A stretch of 64,000 nucleotides of DNA from Raphanus sativus (Eukaryota > Streptophyta > Magnoliopsida > Brassicales > Brassicaceae). Position 1 is the first letter of the stretch. Each line of letters begins with the position of its first letter. Below the pieces are notes generated by a model. It ran no database searches. It saw only the letters and a list, made by a program, of their open reading frames with translations, and was not told the DNA's origin. Positions 12,050 through 22,575 of the stretch are shown piece by piece. The stretch covers positions 13,640,001-13,704,000 of the forward strand of contig NC_079515.1 in assembly GCF_000801105.2 (NCBI RefSeq), given 5' to 3'. The position numbers and the translations under genes are program-made.

Positions 12050-14538
12050 ATAAAAATAAGAAAAACGAAATAGTTTATCTTTATTCTTTTGATTTTTATT
12101 TCATTTTGATATAGTTGAAGAGTCAGACGGAATCAAATGATTACGAGATAGACATCTAAAGTAAGAATAGTTGACACTTTTTTTTCAAATTATAATATTA
12201 GGACAATTTTTTCTCACGATTATAAATTAACCCACCTCCAAAATAAATAAACTGAAAATATAATGTAGTGTGATAAAATTATAAAAATTTATGTTTTAAA
12301 GGACTATAAAAATATCCAATAACTTGATAGATAATAAATAATATGTTTTGTTGAAAATGATGTTATATAATATATCTTTGTTTCAGTTTATATTAGATTT
12401 TCAATTTACAATGAAATTTGATTTAATTTGTTTTAGTAATTATTTTTGTAGATTATTTTAGTTTTTATTGAATTTTTTTATAACAAACTATTTTTTGGGA
12501 ATTTTTCTCATGCTGTTTGAATTTTTTTTATATATTAGTTTGTAAAGTAATAAAATATTACATTTCTAGCAGAATTTTACTTGAGTTTCATACCAAATAA
12601 TTTATTTCGAATAAGTTAGAGTGAAACAACCTTAGCGTAACCAAAATAACTTAAATATAATATAATCATTAATAATTTGGAAACTAAGATGAACCAAACC
12701 GCATACAAATATTTCTGACATATGTTTTTCTCTTCAAAGATTAAAATCAAAGGAAGTAATTCAGTCTTTTAATCTTTTTGGCGTTGACATCTTGTTTGTT
12801 TGGGTCATTACGAATTTGTATTAGGTTGATGCTGTTTGACATAGTCCAAAGTTACTGATTCACATTTTATTATAGCTTGAAATCTGGTCTTTGTAATTTT
12901 TGGAAAAAAAGTATTTTAGTTTTATTTATTATGAAAGCTGAAATAGAAAATCAAGACCGTGAAAATATATATTGTGCTCAAATTATTAAAAAACGAATTT
13001 GGTCATTTGCTTGTAATAAAAGCATGTGTCATAACGGCTGTCTAGGTTTGTACTGGTGGCATGTTATTGTTGTTTTTTTTGCCCCGATAATTTGTCAAGT
13101 ATCAATCAAGTTTAATGACTAATTTTATGGATTGATTTTTGATGCGCTTCCAAAAACTGGACATCCAGATATTGTTTAGTTTTTCCAAAGCATCTTACTT
13201 TGCTTGACCGACTTCATTCTCTTCACGTATCAATACTATTAAAGTTGAAGAATGCCTTATTGATAAAAGTTGGATCTAATTAAAAAAATATGACTGCTAT
13301 ATATAACTGCCTGCTATATATAAAGAGATTGTGGTAACTGCTGTAAGAAGTATATAAAGAGGACGTGGTTAGTGTTTGATCAAAGGACAACAGTTATAAG
13401 ATAATCAATTTTGTAAAGTAGATCATGTATTAGTAATATTGATTCATTAATAACTCTTTACCAATACATTGAAAAAAAATGAATGTGTTAAATAACTATA
13501 GCACAAGTGGATAGTTGATAGTTGTAATGTAACATCACAAATTCAATCAAATTATCAATACCTCTTACTAATAATAATTAAAAAATTTAACACAAATATG
13601 ATAATAAAGAAAACACAAATATCGTTACAAAGTAACATACATTTATACATTTATAAAAATTAATTTTATTTAAAAAAGTAAAACAAAAAATATATCCGTC
13701 TTTGAAAGGAAATCTTTTTGACAACTATTAGACATGTCAATTAGGGTCAAAACACGCAGCCCCGAATCCACCTGACCTTAAATATCAACAAATATAATTG
13801 GTTACAACATAGATTTTATAAAAATCAAAAAATATAAAACAAAAATATATCCGTCCTTTTAAGGGCGGATCATAAATTTGTTCAACTATTTGAAAAAGAT
13901 CGATTTTCTGATGCATGTTATGAGTGTTTTATTCGGGGTGGGTGCGGTTTGGTAGATTTTGAATTGCGGGTACCCGCCGATCCGAAAAATATTTAAAAAA
14001 AAAGTAAACACTTTTTTGAAAAATATGGTAATTTTAAAAAATAAAAATTTTCAAATTTTAAATATATGATTTTTTATTATAAATATATTTTTGTATTTTT
14101 ATAATAATTAAATAAAATATTTATTTAAAAAAAATTATAGCCCGCAGATAACTACAAAATTAAAATGGGACGGGTACCGGTAGAAATTAACTGTTTGCGG
14201 GTTGGGCGGATCATATTTTTTTACCAAATCAAAATTGAAACTCGCGGGTTGGCGGTTACGACCGGCAACCCAGCCTACCGGATCAATTTTTTTAAATTGC
14301 TTTTATTTAATATAATATATTTTGATTAAGATTTACATACAAATATGATTAAAAACAAATATAATCACAAACAAAACACAAATATGAGAATTAAATTAAA
14401 ACTAAAAATATACCCTCCCTTTCAGAATCTAGTTATACTGTAAAAATAGATAGCATTGTCATTAAAATCTTAAGCTGCTATGCATCTCTGTTGATGTTGT
14501 TTCCTTTTATGATAATACACTTATATTCTATTAGAACC
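12050..14538. other. Intergenic AT-rich region with GC-rich dispersed-repeat scraps
   Basis: No supportable gene. Around 13930-14285 there are blocks rich in GCGGGT/ACCCGC and GGCGGATC, like the subterminal regions of the hAT-like elements found elsewhere in the window, but I could not find paired termini or a target duplication. A small open frame at 12877-13122 has no recognisable domain. Confidence 0.5.
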
Positions 14539-14543
14539 GTTAG

Positions 14544-14936
14544 TATTAGATGTGTCCCACATCGTTTAAACATGAGGTCTTTGGGCAATATATAAGTGTG
14601 TGGGCAATCCTCCACTCTTGAGCTAGCTTTTGGGTGTGAGTTAGGCCCATCACTAATATGGTATCAGAGCCCATGGTGAAAGCCCAGCAGATGATTTCCC
14701 ATATAAATAGTTGTCTACATATGTAGCCTATAAAAATGGCCCATCTTTCTGTGGTATGTCCGAGATGTTGGGCTTGGGCTGTTTCCGTTGGACCGTTTCC
14801 CACCCACATCTCGAGAAGGGCTATTAGATGTGTCCCACATCGTTTAAACATGAGGTCTTTGGGCAATATATAAGTGTGTGGGCAATCTTCCACTCTTGAG
14901 CTAGCTTTTGGGTGTGAGTTAGGCCCATCACTAATA
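14544..14936 (+). mobile_element. TRIM (terminal-repeat retrotransposon in miniature), complete
   Basis: Two 115-bp direct repeats (14544-14658 and 14822-14936) flank a 163-bp core. They differ at one visible position (CAATCCTCC versus CAATCTTCC). A primer-binding site, TGGTATCAGAGCC, starts directly after the first repeat (14659), and a purine-rich GAGAAGGG precedes the second. A 5-bp target duplication GTTAG flanks the element (14539-14543 and 14937-14941). There is no coding capacity, so mobility would need proteins in trans. The termini are TATTAG...CTAATA, not TG...CA. It looks like the Katydid-type TRIMs of Brassicaceae, from memory. One-base divergence suggests a fairly recent insertion. 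Confidence 0.9.
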
Positions 14937-14984
14937 GTTAGCTAAACATCGTTCTATTAGAGAACCGTGAGGAGACACATTGTA

Positions 14985-15240
14985 CGTTAGAATTTTTGCG
15001 AATCAAGAAACTGTTGGAAAATTTAGCGATGTAAAGTTTAAGGATATTGTGGGAAGTCTTTCTCATCTTCTTGTTGATGCTTCCGAGCCCTACGAATAGT
15101 ATTTTGGATCTGTAAGGAAGGCGAAAGGCAAGCAAACGGATGACGAATTTTCGAGAAAGGCGACGCAGAATGCACAGATCATATTGGTTAAGTTTCTTCT
15201 CTTTAGAGAACAGTTGAGATTCTTGGTTGCATTTAGAGCA
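14985..15240 (+). pseudogene. Unidentified degraded coding fragment
   Basis: One frame on + reads as plausible protein for about 80 codons (segments such as KFSDVKFKDIVGSLSHLLVD and FGSVRKAKGKQTDDEFS) with a single in-frame TAG near 15098. Its composition differs clearly from the AT-rich surroundings. I do not recognise the family. It may be an exon of a decayed host gene whose neighbours are lost. Confidence 0.3.
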
Positions 15241-15259
15241 AGTATGGAGCTTTTGTTGG

Positions 15260-16600
15260 TTATTTTTTTGTACTTTGTGCTGATGTTCCGTTTCAGACTT
15301 TGTGTTGTGGTTATGTCAAGAGAGACAGAGAGAGACATTGGGAGATAGAGAGGAAAACAAAGAATGTTTCGTTCTTAATGTCACAATAAGCAAACCTGTC
15401 AATGAATTTGATTAGTCTTGGCTCTGAGTTCCAAAGGCTTTCAGTTATTGGTGAAATCTCGTACCTGCTGATGTGTGAGGATATGATTATTTAAGTCGGT
15501 CAAACAGATCGATTGGTAGAGAAGATGCATTATCAGAGAGCCTACAGTGTCACTTGACCAAATCAGATTCAGCTTTCTATGGGACTGCTTCCCTAGGTGT
15601 TTCCAGTATGCTTCTTGGGACTGGCCAAATCGACAAATCAATCAGTTTGCGTTGCCGGTTTCCTGTGGTTGATCCTAGTTCCAACTGAATCTTGCAAGTT
15701 TACAAAACTTAAGGTTGATGAACTACGTGTTTCATTCAGTCAGATGCAAGATGTCCTTTAGAAGTACATTTCAGATAACTCGTCTCAGTTGCTTGCCTTC
15801 CAATTCAGTTACAAGAAAATTCTCAATTCTATTAATGTATCATTATTACCAGATAACTATATATATCAAAAAACATATGTGACCGGATAATGAAACATAG
15901 ATGTTATATCATTCAATCATAATGTAATAGTGACTGTCCAATGAGTATATTAACTGAGATAGCCGGATGATAACTAAATTTTTAGACACACACATGTTTT
16001 TTATCAATAGAGACACATAATGTTAAATTATTAGAGACAAAAAAGATAACCGTCACTAACTTAAATAACCATTAACTATTAGAAATAGCCGACCACTAAC
16101 TTAAATAACGAACAACTGTTGGAATAACCGCATAATTGTATGTTTATAGATATATCAACAGAGAAAGATATGTGTTATATTATTAGAGACTAAAGATAAC
16201 CGACTACTAACTTATAACCAGCAACTACTGGAGATAACTGGATAACTAGTATACATTATAAGATTGGTATAAAATATAGCCGAATAAATCATTGCATTTG
16301 TATATTATAAAATTCTCTATTATGATATTTCATGTGTTTGTTTTCGTAACCGGTTAACTATATAAAAAAAACAAGAAAAGTAAAATCCACTAACCGGTTA
16401 TTTCACAAATTACATCATTAAAGAAAAGTGAAAAACATTTTTAACCAACTCTGTCTTTTGAACTGATCCACCAGAGATGGTACCTGGCGACGGTAATACA
16501 GCGAAGGCCCCGATGGAAGGTGATGGTTAAAAGGAAGCATTTGCTGGAGCATGAAGCGAGAAGGAGCTTTGTTTTACCACAAACCTCAAAAATCTGATGG
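15260..16600. other. Intergenic with an old ~152-bp tandem repeat
   Basis: No supportable gene. Between about 15955 and 16260 a unit containing TTATTAGAGAC, AAAGATAACCG and CTACTAACTTA recurs about 152 bp apart (near 16027 and 16179), with shorter ATAACCG/CAACT repeats between. A short open frame at 15441-15641 (minus) has no recognisable domain. Confidence 0.4.
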
Positions 16601-16617
16601 GGAGCAGGGGAAGAGAC

Positions 16618-16847
16618 GGCGGGTTTTACGTTCATGAACCCAAGTGACCCTTGATTGTTCCTTTTGGGAACAGCCTTTGCATGTGGAAACAGAAATAATC
16701 CACCCGCTTATTTTTCGTAATGTAACCACATTCAAAACTAACATGTTCTTCATAAATGTGACCCAAGAAAAAAAAATTAGTTTTCGTTCCTCTACTATGA
16801 ACACGTTAAGGAAAGACAAAAGCTCTTGGATTGAACTGATTTTTTTT
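16618..16847. repeat. Direct repeat copy 1
   Basis: GACGGCGGGTTTTACGTTCA through CTCTTGGATTGAACTGA. Nearly the same sequence recurs at 16855-17147, where it carries an inserted poly-A plus a partial redundancy (about 16936-17018). The short open frames in both copies mirror each other and are not evidence of a gene. The origin of the repeat is unknown. Confidence 0.8.
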
Positions 16848-16854
16848 TTTGAAG

Positions 16855-17147
16855 ACGGCGGGTTCTACGTTCATGATCCCAAGCGACCCTTGATTGTTCC
16901 TTTTGGGAACAGCCTTTGCATGTGGAAACAGAAATAGTGTTTCAAAAAAAAAAAAAAAAAGTGGAAACAGAAATAATCCACCCGATTCTTACAGAGACGA
17001 GCCCACGCGCCCGCTTCTTTGTCGTAATGTAACCACATTCAAAACTAACATGTTCTTCATACATGTGACCCAATAGAAAAAAATTAGTTTTCGTTCCTCT
17101 ACTATGAACACGTTAAGGAAAGACAAAAGCTCTTGGATTGAACTGAA
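16855..17147. repeat. Direct repeat copy 2 with internal insertion
   Basis: Second copy of 16618-16847. It adds a short repeat of GTGGAAACAGAAATA separated by an A-tract (16945-16961) and a GC-rich 30-bp segment near 16988-17018. The rest is nearly identical, so the duplication is recent. Confidence 0.8.
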
Positions 17148-17213
17148 TTTTTTTTTATTTTTTTTTAAATATAAGATTTAGACATGCAAAGAAGAAAGAG
17201 ATAGACAAGAATG

Positions 17214-17218
<5 letters not shown>

Positions 17219-17286
<68 letters not shown>
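17219..17286. repeat. (GA)n microsatellite, about 34 units
   Basis: Uninterrupted GA dinucleotides. It sits about 90 bp from the left LTR of the copia element. Confidence 0.98.
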
Positions 17287-17288
<2 letters not shown>

Positions 17289-17378
17289 ATATGCATGTAA
17301 TCGTTACGAATTTCTTCTGCTCCATTCATAAACAAAAGAAGGTATAAGGTTATCACCATCATTTCGCGTGGTAAGAAG

Positions 17379-17542
17379 TGTAAATAATGTATTGAATCTT
17401 ATATGAACTGATGTACACGAGAGTCCTATATATATACATGAAGCTATTCTAGGGTATATGAAGAACATTAAATGATAATATATACAATATCCTTTTCTGG
17501 AGATATACTAGAATCAATCATGATTATGATTGATCTTTAATA
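17379..17542 (-). repeat. Copia 3' LTR (164 bp)
   Basis: Matches 22038-22201 with two substitutions (TCTGGAG/TCTAGAG and CTAGAATC/CTACAATC). The polyprotein stop codon lies inside this LTR. Confidence 0.93.
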
Positions 17543-20500
17543 CGCCCCCTCAAGATGGAGGGGGATCTTGTCACTCCAATCTTGCTTGTGATGTTGGTAA
17601 AGAGTGCACGGGAGAGAGGTTTGGTCATGACATCCGCTAGTTGATCTTTAGTAGATATGTGAATGACACGGAGAGCACCTGACTGGACTTGATTCCTAAT
17701 AAAGTGATAGTCTAATGCCACATGTTTCATCCGCGAATGGAACACAGGATTTGCACATAGGTAGGTTGCCCCAACGTTATCACAATATATTGTAGGTGAC
17801 CGTGGGAGTTTGAGACCAAGTTCATGCAGTAAAGATGCAATCCATGTGATCTCAGAAGAAGTATTAGCAACAGACCTATATTCTGCCTCTGTAGACGACC
17901 TGGCGATGGTTTTCTGCTTCTTCGAACACCAGGAAACAGGATGATTACCAATGTAGACAACATACCCGTTTGTAGATACATAGTCGTCGGCATCGCCGGC
18001 CCAGTCAGCATCGGAGAAAGCATGAAGTTCAGTGGAGTTGCCTCGTTTCAGGAAGATGCCACTGTCATGTGTTCCCGCCAAATATCGAAGCAGACGCTTA
18101 ACAGCATTCCAGTGATCAGTGGTCGGAGAGTGCATGAACTGAGACAATTTATTGACCGAGAAGGAGATGTCTGGTCTCGTAAATGCAAGATATTGTAGGC
18201 TTCCAACTACACTTCTGTACTCAGTAGGATCCAGTAGCCGTGTTCCTGAATGGAGAGTAAGTTTAGGTGAGGTTGCCATTGGAGTTGTGACCGGCTTGGC
18301 TCCAAGCATGTTGGTTCGGTCTAGTAGATCGAGGATGTATCGGCGTTGACAGAGATGAAGGCCATCTGCGCTTCTGGTAGCCTCAATGCCTAGAAAGTAA
18401 TGCAACTCTTCATGGTCTTTGACTGAGAAGCGTGTTGCTAGTGCATGAAGTGTCTGGGCGATGAGATTGTTGTCGTTCCCGGTAACCAAAATATCATCGA
18501 CGTAGATGAGAAGATAGACGATTGACCGATCCAACTTGAGAATAAACAGGGAGGTGTCGGAGACAGAGTTATAAAAACCAGCACCGATAAGGAAGGATTG
18601 TAGTTCAACGTACCATGCCCGTGGGGCCTGTTTTAACCCGTAGATGGCCTTGCGGAGTTTGCAAACATGAGTGGGTCTGTCCGCATCAACAAAGCCCGGT
18701 GGTTGCTCCATATAGACTTCATCGGTGAGGGTCCCCTGTAGGAAAGCGTTATTTACATCAAGTTGCCGGATGGGCCAATTGCGATCCACAGCAACTCCAA
18801 GAACAATCCTGATCGTAGTCGATTTAATGACAGGACTAAATGTCTCTGCATAGTCCAGTCCAGGCCTTTGATTGTATCCTTTTGCGACCAGTCTTGACTT
18901 GGGGCATTTCTCTGTTCCGTCGGGATTATATTTGGTTGTGAACAGCCAACGACAGCCTACTATGGTCACATCTGGCGGTGGTGCCGGCACGAGATCCCAG
19001 CAATGATTAGCTATCTGGGCATTGAACTCTTTAGTCGCTGCTGCTCGCCATTTGTCGTCCTTGAGTGCTTGATTGATGGTTCTGGGTTCGGTTTGTTTTG
19101 TAAGTTGAAGGGAGTATAGGTATTTGGTGTTTGGTTTTGAAACTCCGGATTTGGCTCTAGTTGACATCGGGTGAGTATTAGTTTGATTTTGGGGTGGTTG
19201 TGCTAGTGGTGGTGGTGGTGGTTGTGGCTGAGGGTGAGGAGGAGCCGACGAAGAAATGTCGGGGGAAGAAGGTTGATCGTTATTAGCTGATTGGGTTTCA
19301 TTTGAGGAAGTGGATGGGCTTTGAGCTGGGCTTTGTGTGGGTAGGTTTGGCTGGGCCGTGGGTTGCGGCCCATTTTCTGAATGAGCAGTGGGCTCAGGAG
19401 TGGGGTTATGCTGGGCCGTGGGTTGCGGCCCATTATTAGTTGGAGCAGTGGGCTCAGAGGAGTGAGAAACAGAAGGAGATTGAGGATTGAGAGATTGTAC
19501 CTGAGTCGCCGGTGATGTTGTCGAGGAAGCATGTTGAGGCAAGTTTGACGGTTGATGGTGAGGGATCGACGACGGGGGTGACGACGGCAAGACTACTATG
19601 AGCGGCGTTGAAGAGGAAGCAGAGTTTGGTGAGGTCTCTGATCTGGGTTCTTTCAAAGTCGGAGGATTCAAGGTCTTATCAAAGGGGAACACTGATTCGT
19701 CAAACTGGACATGACGGGAGACGTAAAGGCGATTGTTCGTATCATCATAGCAGAAGTAGGCACTTTGGGTGGTGGAGTATCCGAAGAATACACATTTAAT
19801 TGAGCGATCTTGAAGCTTGTGTCTGTTATATGGCTTCAGCCACGGGTAGCAAGCACACCCGAAGGTCTTGAGTTTTATGTAGTTTGGTGGTTTGCCAAAT
19901 AGCTTCTGAAATGGTGAGGCCATTGCAAGGAGAGGTGTTGGCATCCGATTAATAAGATACACAGCCACCGCAAAAGCAAACGGCCAGTAGCGCTTTGGAA
20001 CAGAGGCTTTGGACAAGAGAGTCATCCCGGTCTCCACGATGTGTCTATGTTTGCGCTCCGACATCCCATTATGCTCCGGTGTATGCGGTGGAGATGTGAA
20101 GTGAGAGATCCCTTTGGACTGGAAGAACTGTCGCAGCACCATAAACTCTCCACCATTATCCGTATAAAAGGTACCCATCTTTGTATTGAAATGATTTTCA
20201 ACTAGGTTTGTGAAAGCTATCAAAGTTTCTTTGACTTGGGATTTCTGTTTAAGTGGAAAAAGCCAAGAGTATCGAGTGAAGTGATCTATAACCACTAGGT
20301 AGTATTTGTAGTGATCAGATGATAGAATAGGTGAGGTCCAAACATCTGAATATAGGTACTGAAATGGTTTAGTGGAAACAATAGTTGATTGAGAGAATGG
20401 AAGTTTATGGCTTTTATTAATAAAACAATCATTGAAAGAGAATTGTTTTTGAGAAGGTAAAGAAATAGGAAGGGAATAACTCGAGACAATAGATTTTAAG

Positions 20501-21963
20501 ATAGAGTAGGATGGGTGTCCCAATCTTGAGTGCCATGATGATAAGGTAGTCTTAGAACTTGGATACGGTGTGACAGAATGAACTTGAGGCGAGGTCAATG
20601 GCCACTCATATAGCTCTTGTTTAGCTTTGCCGCATAGTAACGGGACCCCCGTTGTCAGATCCTTCACCTGAAAAGATTGTGGAAAGAATTCCACAGAAAC
20701 ACCATTGTTATTACACAGTTTGTAAACTGATATGAGATTCTTGTTTATATTAGGCACTACAAGAACATTTGGAAGAGCTAGAGGACGAGAAAGAGTGGAG
20801 AGAGATGTGAAACCAGTTTGATTGATCGGGACAGTGGATCCATCAGCTACCATCACATCATTGTGGCCACGGTATGGCTGATGAAGAGACAAATTGTCAA
20901 GATCAGAGGTGATGTGGTGTGTTGCTCCACTGTCCATCAACCATTGAGCAGCATTGTATGGATTGGCCGTTGTGAAGTTGGCTCTTGGGTTCCAGGGCAT
21001 GAAAGGAGAGGCTTGCGGAGGTGGAGCTGCTGTTTGAAAGCTCTGCAGTTGAGCACATCGTTTGGCACTATGGCCCTGAACTCCACAAATTTGGCATCTT
21101 CCGAGGTATGGTTTCTGTCCTTTGTTGTCATAGCGAGAAGGCTGCTGGGACTGGTTCCACTGGGATGCCGATGATTGTTGTGGTCCTTGGTAAGTATTCT
21201 TCTGCTTGTTGTTATTGTAGTGACGCTGATGATTGTTGTTGTGGCGCTGTTGAGCAACATTCACCGTTACTGGAGCAGGAGAGACAACGGCATCGGTGTG
21301 GATGAGCAGCTTGGCCTCATGATTGAGGAGACGCTCATGGAGTTCGGTGATGGAGGGAGGGACGTCTCTGCCTTCAACCTGGTCAATGACAGGCTTGTAG
21401 TCCTCCGAGAGACCCTCAAGGATGAGATCAATCTGATCTTCATGATCCACCGGTTTGCCAAGGATGGCAAGTTGATCAAGGCGTGTCGTGATGCCTTGAA
21501 GGTAGACATCAATCGTTTTGCTCTCCTTCTTCCAGTGTTTAAGCTGTGTCTTCAGCTGTTTGATGTGTCCACGACTCGGTTTTGCATAGGTGGAAGCAAG
21601 CGTGTTCCAAGCTTCATTGGCAGTCGCAGCACGAGAGACAAGAGGCTGTAGAGAGGGAGAGATGGCACCAATGAGAGCACTGTAGATCAGCTTGTCCTGA
21701 CGTTTCCAGAGTGCAAAGGCCGGATTGTCAGAGGTCTGATCATCAACGGTGAGAGTGGGGGGAGGAACAACGGTTGAGCCATCAATATGACCAGCTAGGT
21801 CATAGCCATCAAGGAGAGCATGGATCTGAAGACTCCACATAAGGTAATTCCCAGCGGTAAGCTTTGAAACATTTGACATGTTTATGGTGAGCAGAGTTTG
21901 AGCATTGGTAGGGATAGTGTCAATGATAACATTAGAGGAGGTACCATTAGCAGAGGTATTCAT
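17524..21963 (-). CDS. Ty1/copia Gag-Pol polyprotein (1479 aa)
   Basis: Start chosen at the ATG at 21963; the frame extends 45 codons upstream into the LTR and leader, but those residues look non-coding. Order of domains: gag, with a CCHC knuckle (CQICGVQGHSAKRC) near residue 290; protease DSGATHH near 342; GAG-pre-integrase histidines HSRLGH; integrase catalytic D (YSDVW, about 539), D (TDNGGEF) and E (HNGMSERKH); a Pro/Ser/Gln-rich linker; reverse transcriptase with YVDD near 1155; RNase H with SDADWAGD and SSTEAEY. There are no stops or frameshifts. The integrase zinc-finger CxxC keeps only the second cysteine (FNDC at about residues 510-513), so integration may be impaired. The product would make virus-like particles and copy the element through cDNA. 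Confidence 0.92.
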   Translation of the reverse strand: MNTSANGTSSNVIIDTIPTNAQTLLTINMSNVSKLTAGNYLMWSLQIHALLDGYDLAGHIDGSTVVPPPTLTVDDQTSDNPAFALWKRQDKLIYSALIGAISPSLQPLVSRAATANEAWNTLASTYAKPSRGHIKQLKTQLKHWKKESKTIDVYLQGITTRLDQLAILGKPVDHEDQIDLILEGLSEDYKPVIDQVEGRDVPPSITELHERLLNHEAKLLIHTDAVVSPAPVTVNVAQQRHNNNHQRHYNNNKQKNTYQGPQQSSASQWNQSQQPSRYDNKGQKPYLGRCQICGVQGHSAKRCAQLQSFQTAAPPPQASPFMPWNPRANFTTANPYNAAQWLMDSGATHHITSDLDNLSLHQPYRGHNDVMVADGSTVPINQTGFTSLSTLSRPLALPNVLVVPNINKNLISVYKLCNNNGVSVEFFPQSFQVKDLTTGVPLLCGKAKQELYEWPLTSPQVHSVTPYPSSKTTLSSWHSRLGHPSYSILKSIVSSYSLPISLPSQKQFSFNDCFINKSHKLPFSQSTIVSTKPFQYLYSDVWTSPILSSDHYKYYLVVIDHFTRYSWLFPLKQKSQVKETLIAFTNLVENHFNTKMGTFYTDNGGEFMVLRQFFQSKGISHFTSPPHTPEHNGMSERKHRHIVETGMTLLSKASVPKRYWPFAFAVAVYLINRMPTPLLAMASPFQKLFGKPPNYIKLKTFGCACYPWLKPYNRHKLQDRSIKCVFFGYSTTQSAYFCYDDTNNRLYVSRHVQFDESVFPFDKTLNPPTLKEPRSETSPNSASSSTPLIVVLPSSPPSSIPHHQPSNLPQHASSTTSPATQVQSLNPQSPSVSHSSEPTAPTNNGPQPTAQHNPTPEPTAHSENGPQPTAQPNLPTQSPAQSPSTSSNETQSANNDQPSSPDISSSAPPHPQPQPPPPPLAQPPQNQTNTHPMSTRAKSGVSKPNTKYLYSLQLTKQTEPRTINQALKDDKWRAAATKEFNAQIANHCWDLVPAPPPDVTIVGCRWLFTTKYNPDGTEKCPKSRLVAKGYNQRPGLDYAETFSPVIKSTTIRIVLGVAVDRNWPIRQLDVNNAFLQGTLTDEVYMEQPPGFVDADRPTHVCKLRKAIYGLKQAPRAWYVELQSFLIGAGFYNSVSDTSLFILKLDRSIVYLLIYVDDILVTGNDNNLIAQTLHALATRFSVKDHEELHYFLGIEATRSADGLHLCQRRYILDLLDRTNMLGAKPVTTPMATSPKLTLHSGTRLLDPTEYRSVVGSLQYLAFTRPDISFSVNKLSQFMHSPTTDHWNAVKRLLRYLAGTHDSGIFLKRGNSTELHAFSDADWAGDADDYVSTNGYVVYIGNHPVSWCSKKQKTIARSSTEAEYRSVANTSSEITWIASLLHELGLKLPRSPTIYCDNVGATYLCANPVFHSRMKHVALDYHFIRNQVQSGALRVIHISTKDQLADVMTKPLSRALFTNITSKIGVTRSPSILRGRIKDQS

Positions 21964-22037
21964 GATCGAAAACAGAGAGGAGAGGAAAACAATTTGGAAA
22001 AAGAAAAATGTGTTTGATCGCAAAGTTCTTGATACCA

Positions 22038-22201
22038 TGTAAATAATGTATTGAATCTTATATGAACTGATGTACACGAGAGTCCTATATATATACATGA
22101 AGCTATTCTAGGGTATATGAAGAACATTAAATGATAATATATACAATATCCTTTTCTAGAGATATACTACAATCAATCATGATTATGATTGATCTTTAAT
22201 A
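22038..22201 (-). repeat. Copia 5' LTR (164 bp)
   Basis: Outer end abuts the AGAAG target duplication. The inner end reads TTATTTACA on the minus strand, followed by the primer-binding site. Transcription of the element would start here and run leftwards. Confidence 0.93.
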
Positions 22202-22206
22202 AGAAG

Positions 22207-22567
22207 TTGAGCTTCATGCTTGGGCCTTTGTTTTTTCCATGTATGTAAATTATCATATCTTTGTATAATTTCTGTGCAAATAACTCATTATAGTATAATG
22301 TTTGACTTTTATAAATTTTACAAGCTCTTTCATATATACATACATACAATCACACACAATATTAGATAGATATCTTGTAAATTTCAAGTTAATAGCATCT
22401 CAAGTGAGATATTTCAGTCTTTCAATGAAGTTGCTCTAACAATTTTTACAAAATTAGTTTATTACTTTGGGGGCGTAGAAAAGCCAATCAAAGGTGGCAT
22501 CAATATTTTTAGTATTAAGGCATTGACTTGGTCCTACAAAGTTCTATACTTATGGGTGGGGTGGCAT
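22207..22567. other. Short intergenic gap
   Basis: AT-rich DNA between the copia element and a hAT-like element. I see no gene or repeat in it. Confidence 0.5.
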
Positions 22568-22575
22568 TGCATCGG

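Larger units (their letters stand above)
17379..22201 (-). mobile_element. Complete Ty1/copia LTR retrotransposon
   Basis: Two 164-bp LTRs (17379-17542 and 22038-22201) differ at two visible sites. They are flanked by a 5-bp target duplication AGAAG (17374-17378, 22202-22206). In minus orientation the 5' LTR is on the right. A primer-binding site beginning TGGTATCAAGAAC follows it (22037 downward), and a polypurine tract (GAGGGGGCG) precedes the 3' LTR at about 17543-17551. Gene order inside is gag, protease, integrase, reverse transcriptase, RNase H, which defines copia. Few LTR differences and an unbroken 1479-codon frame point to a young insertion. Small LTRs and the C-terminal motif order suggest the Ale/Retrofit lineage, but that is inference. 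Confidence 0.93.

Noticed and set aside
14659..14672. tRNA-Met-like sequence as a tRNA gene
   Set aside because: Only the 3'-end complement (TGGTATCAGAGCC) is present, directly after a repeat end. This is a primer-binding site. The same holds for 11635 and 22037.
14546..14893. 115-codon minus-strand open frame
   Set aside because: It repeats itself because it crosses both TRIM terminal repeats. TRIMs are non-coding.
17165..17362. Ser-Leu repeat ORF
   Set aside because: It is the (GA)n microsatellite read on the minus strand.
21175..21651. Long + strand open frame inside the copia element
   Set aside because: It is antisense to the gag region, which has clear protein motifs on the minus strand. 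The other + strand frames between 17941 and 21305 fail for the same reason.
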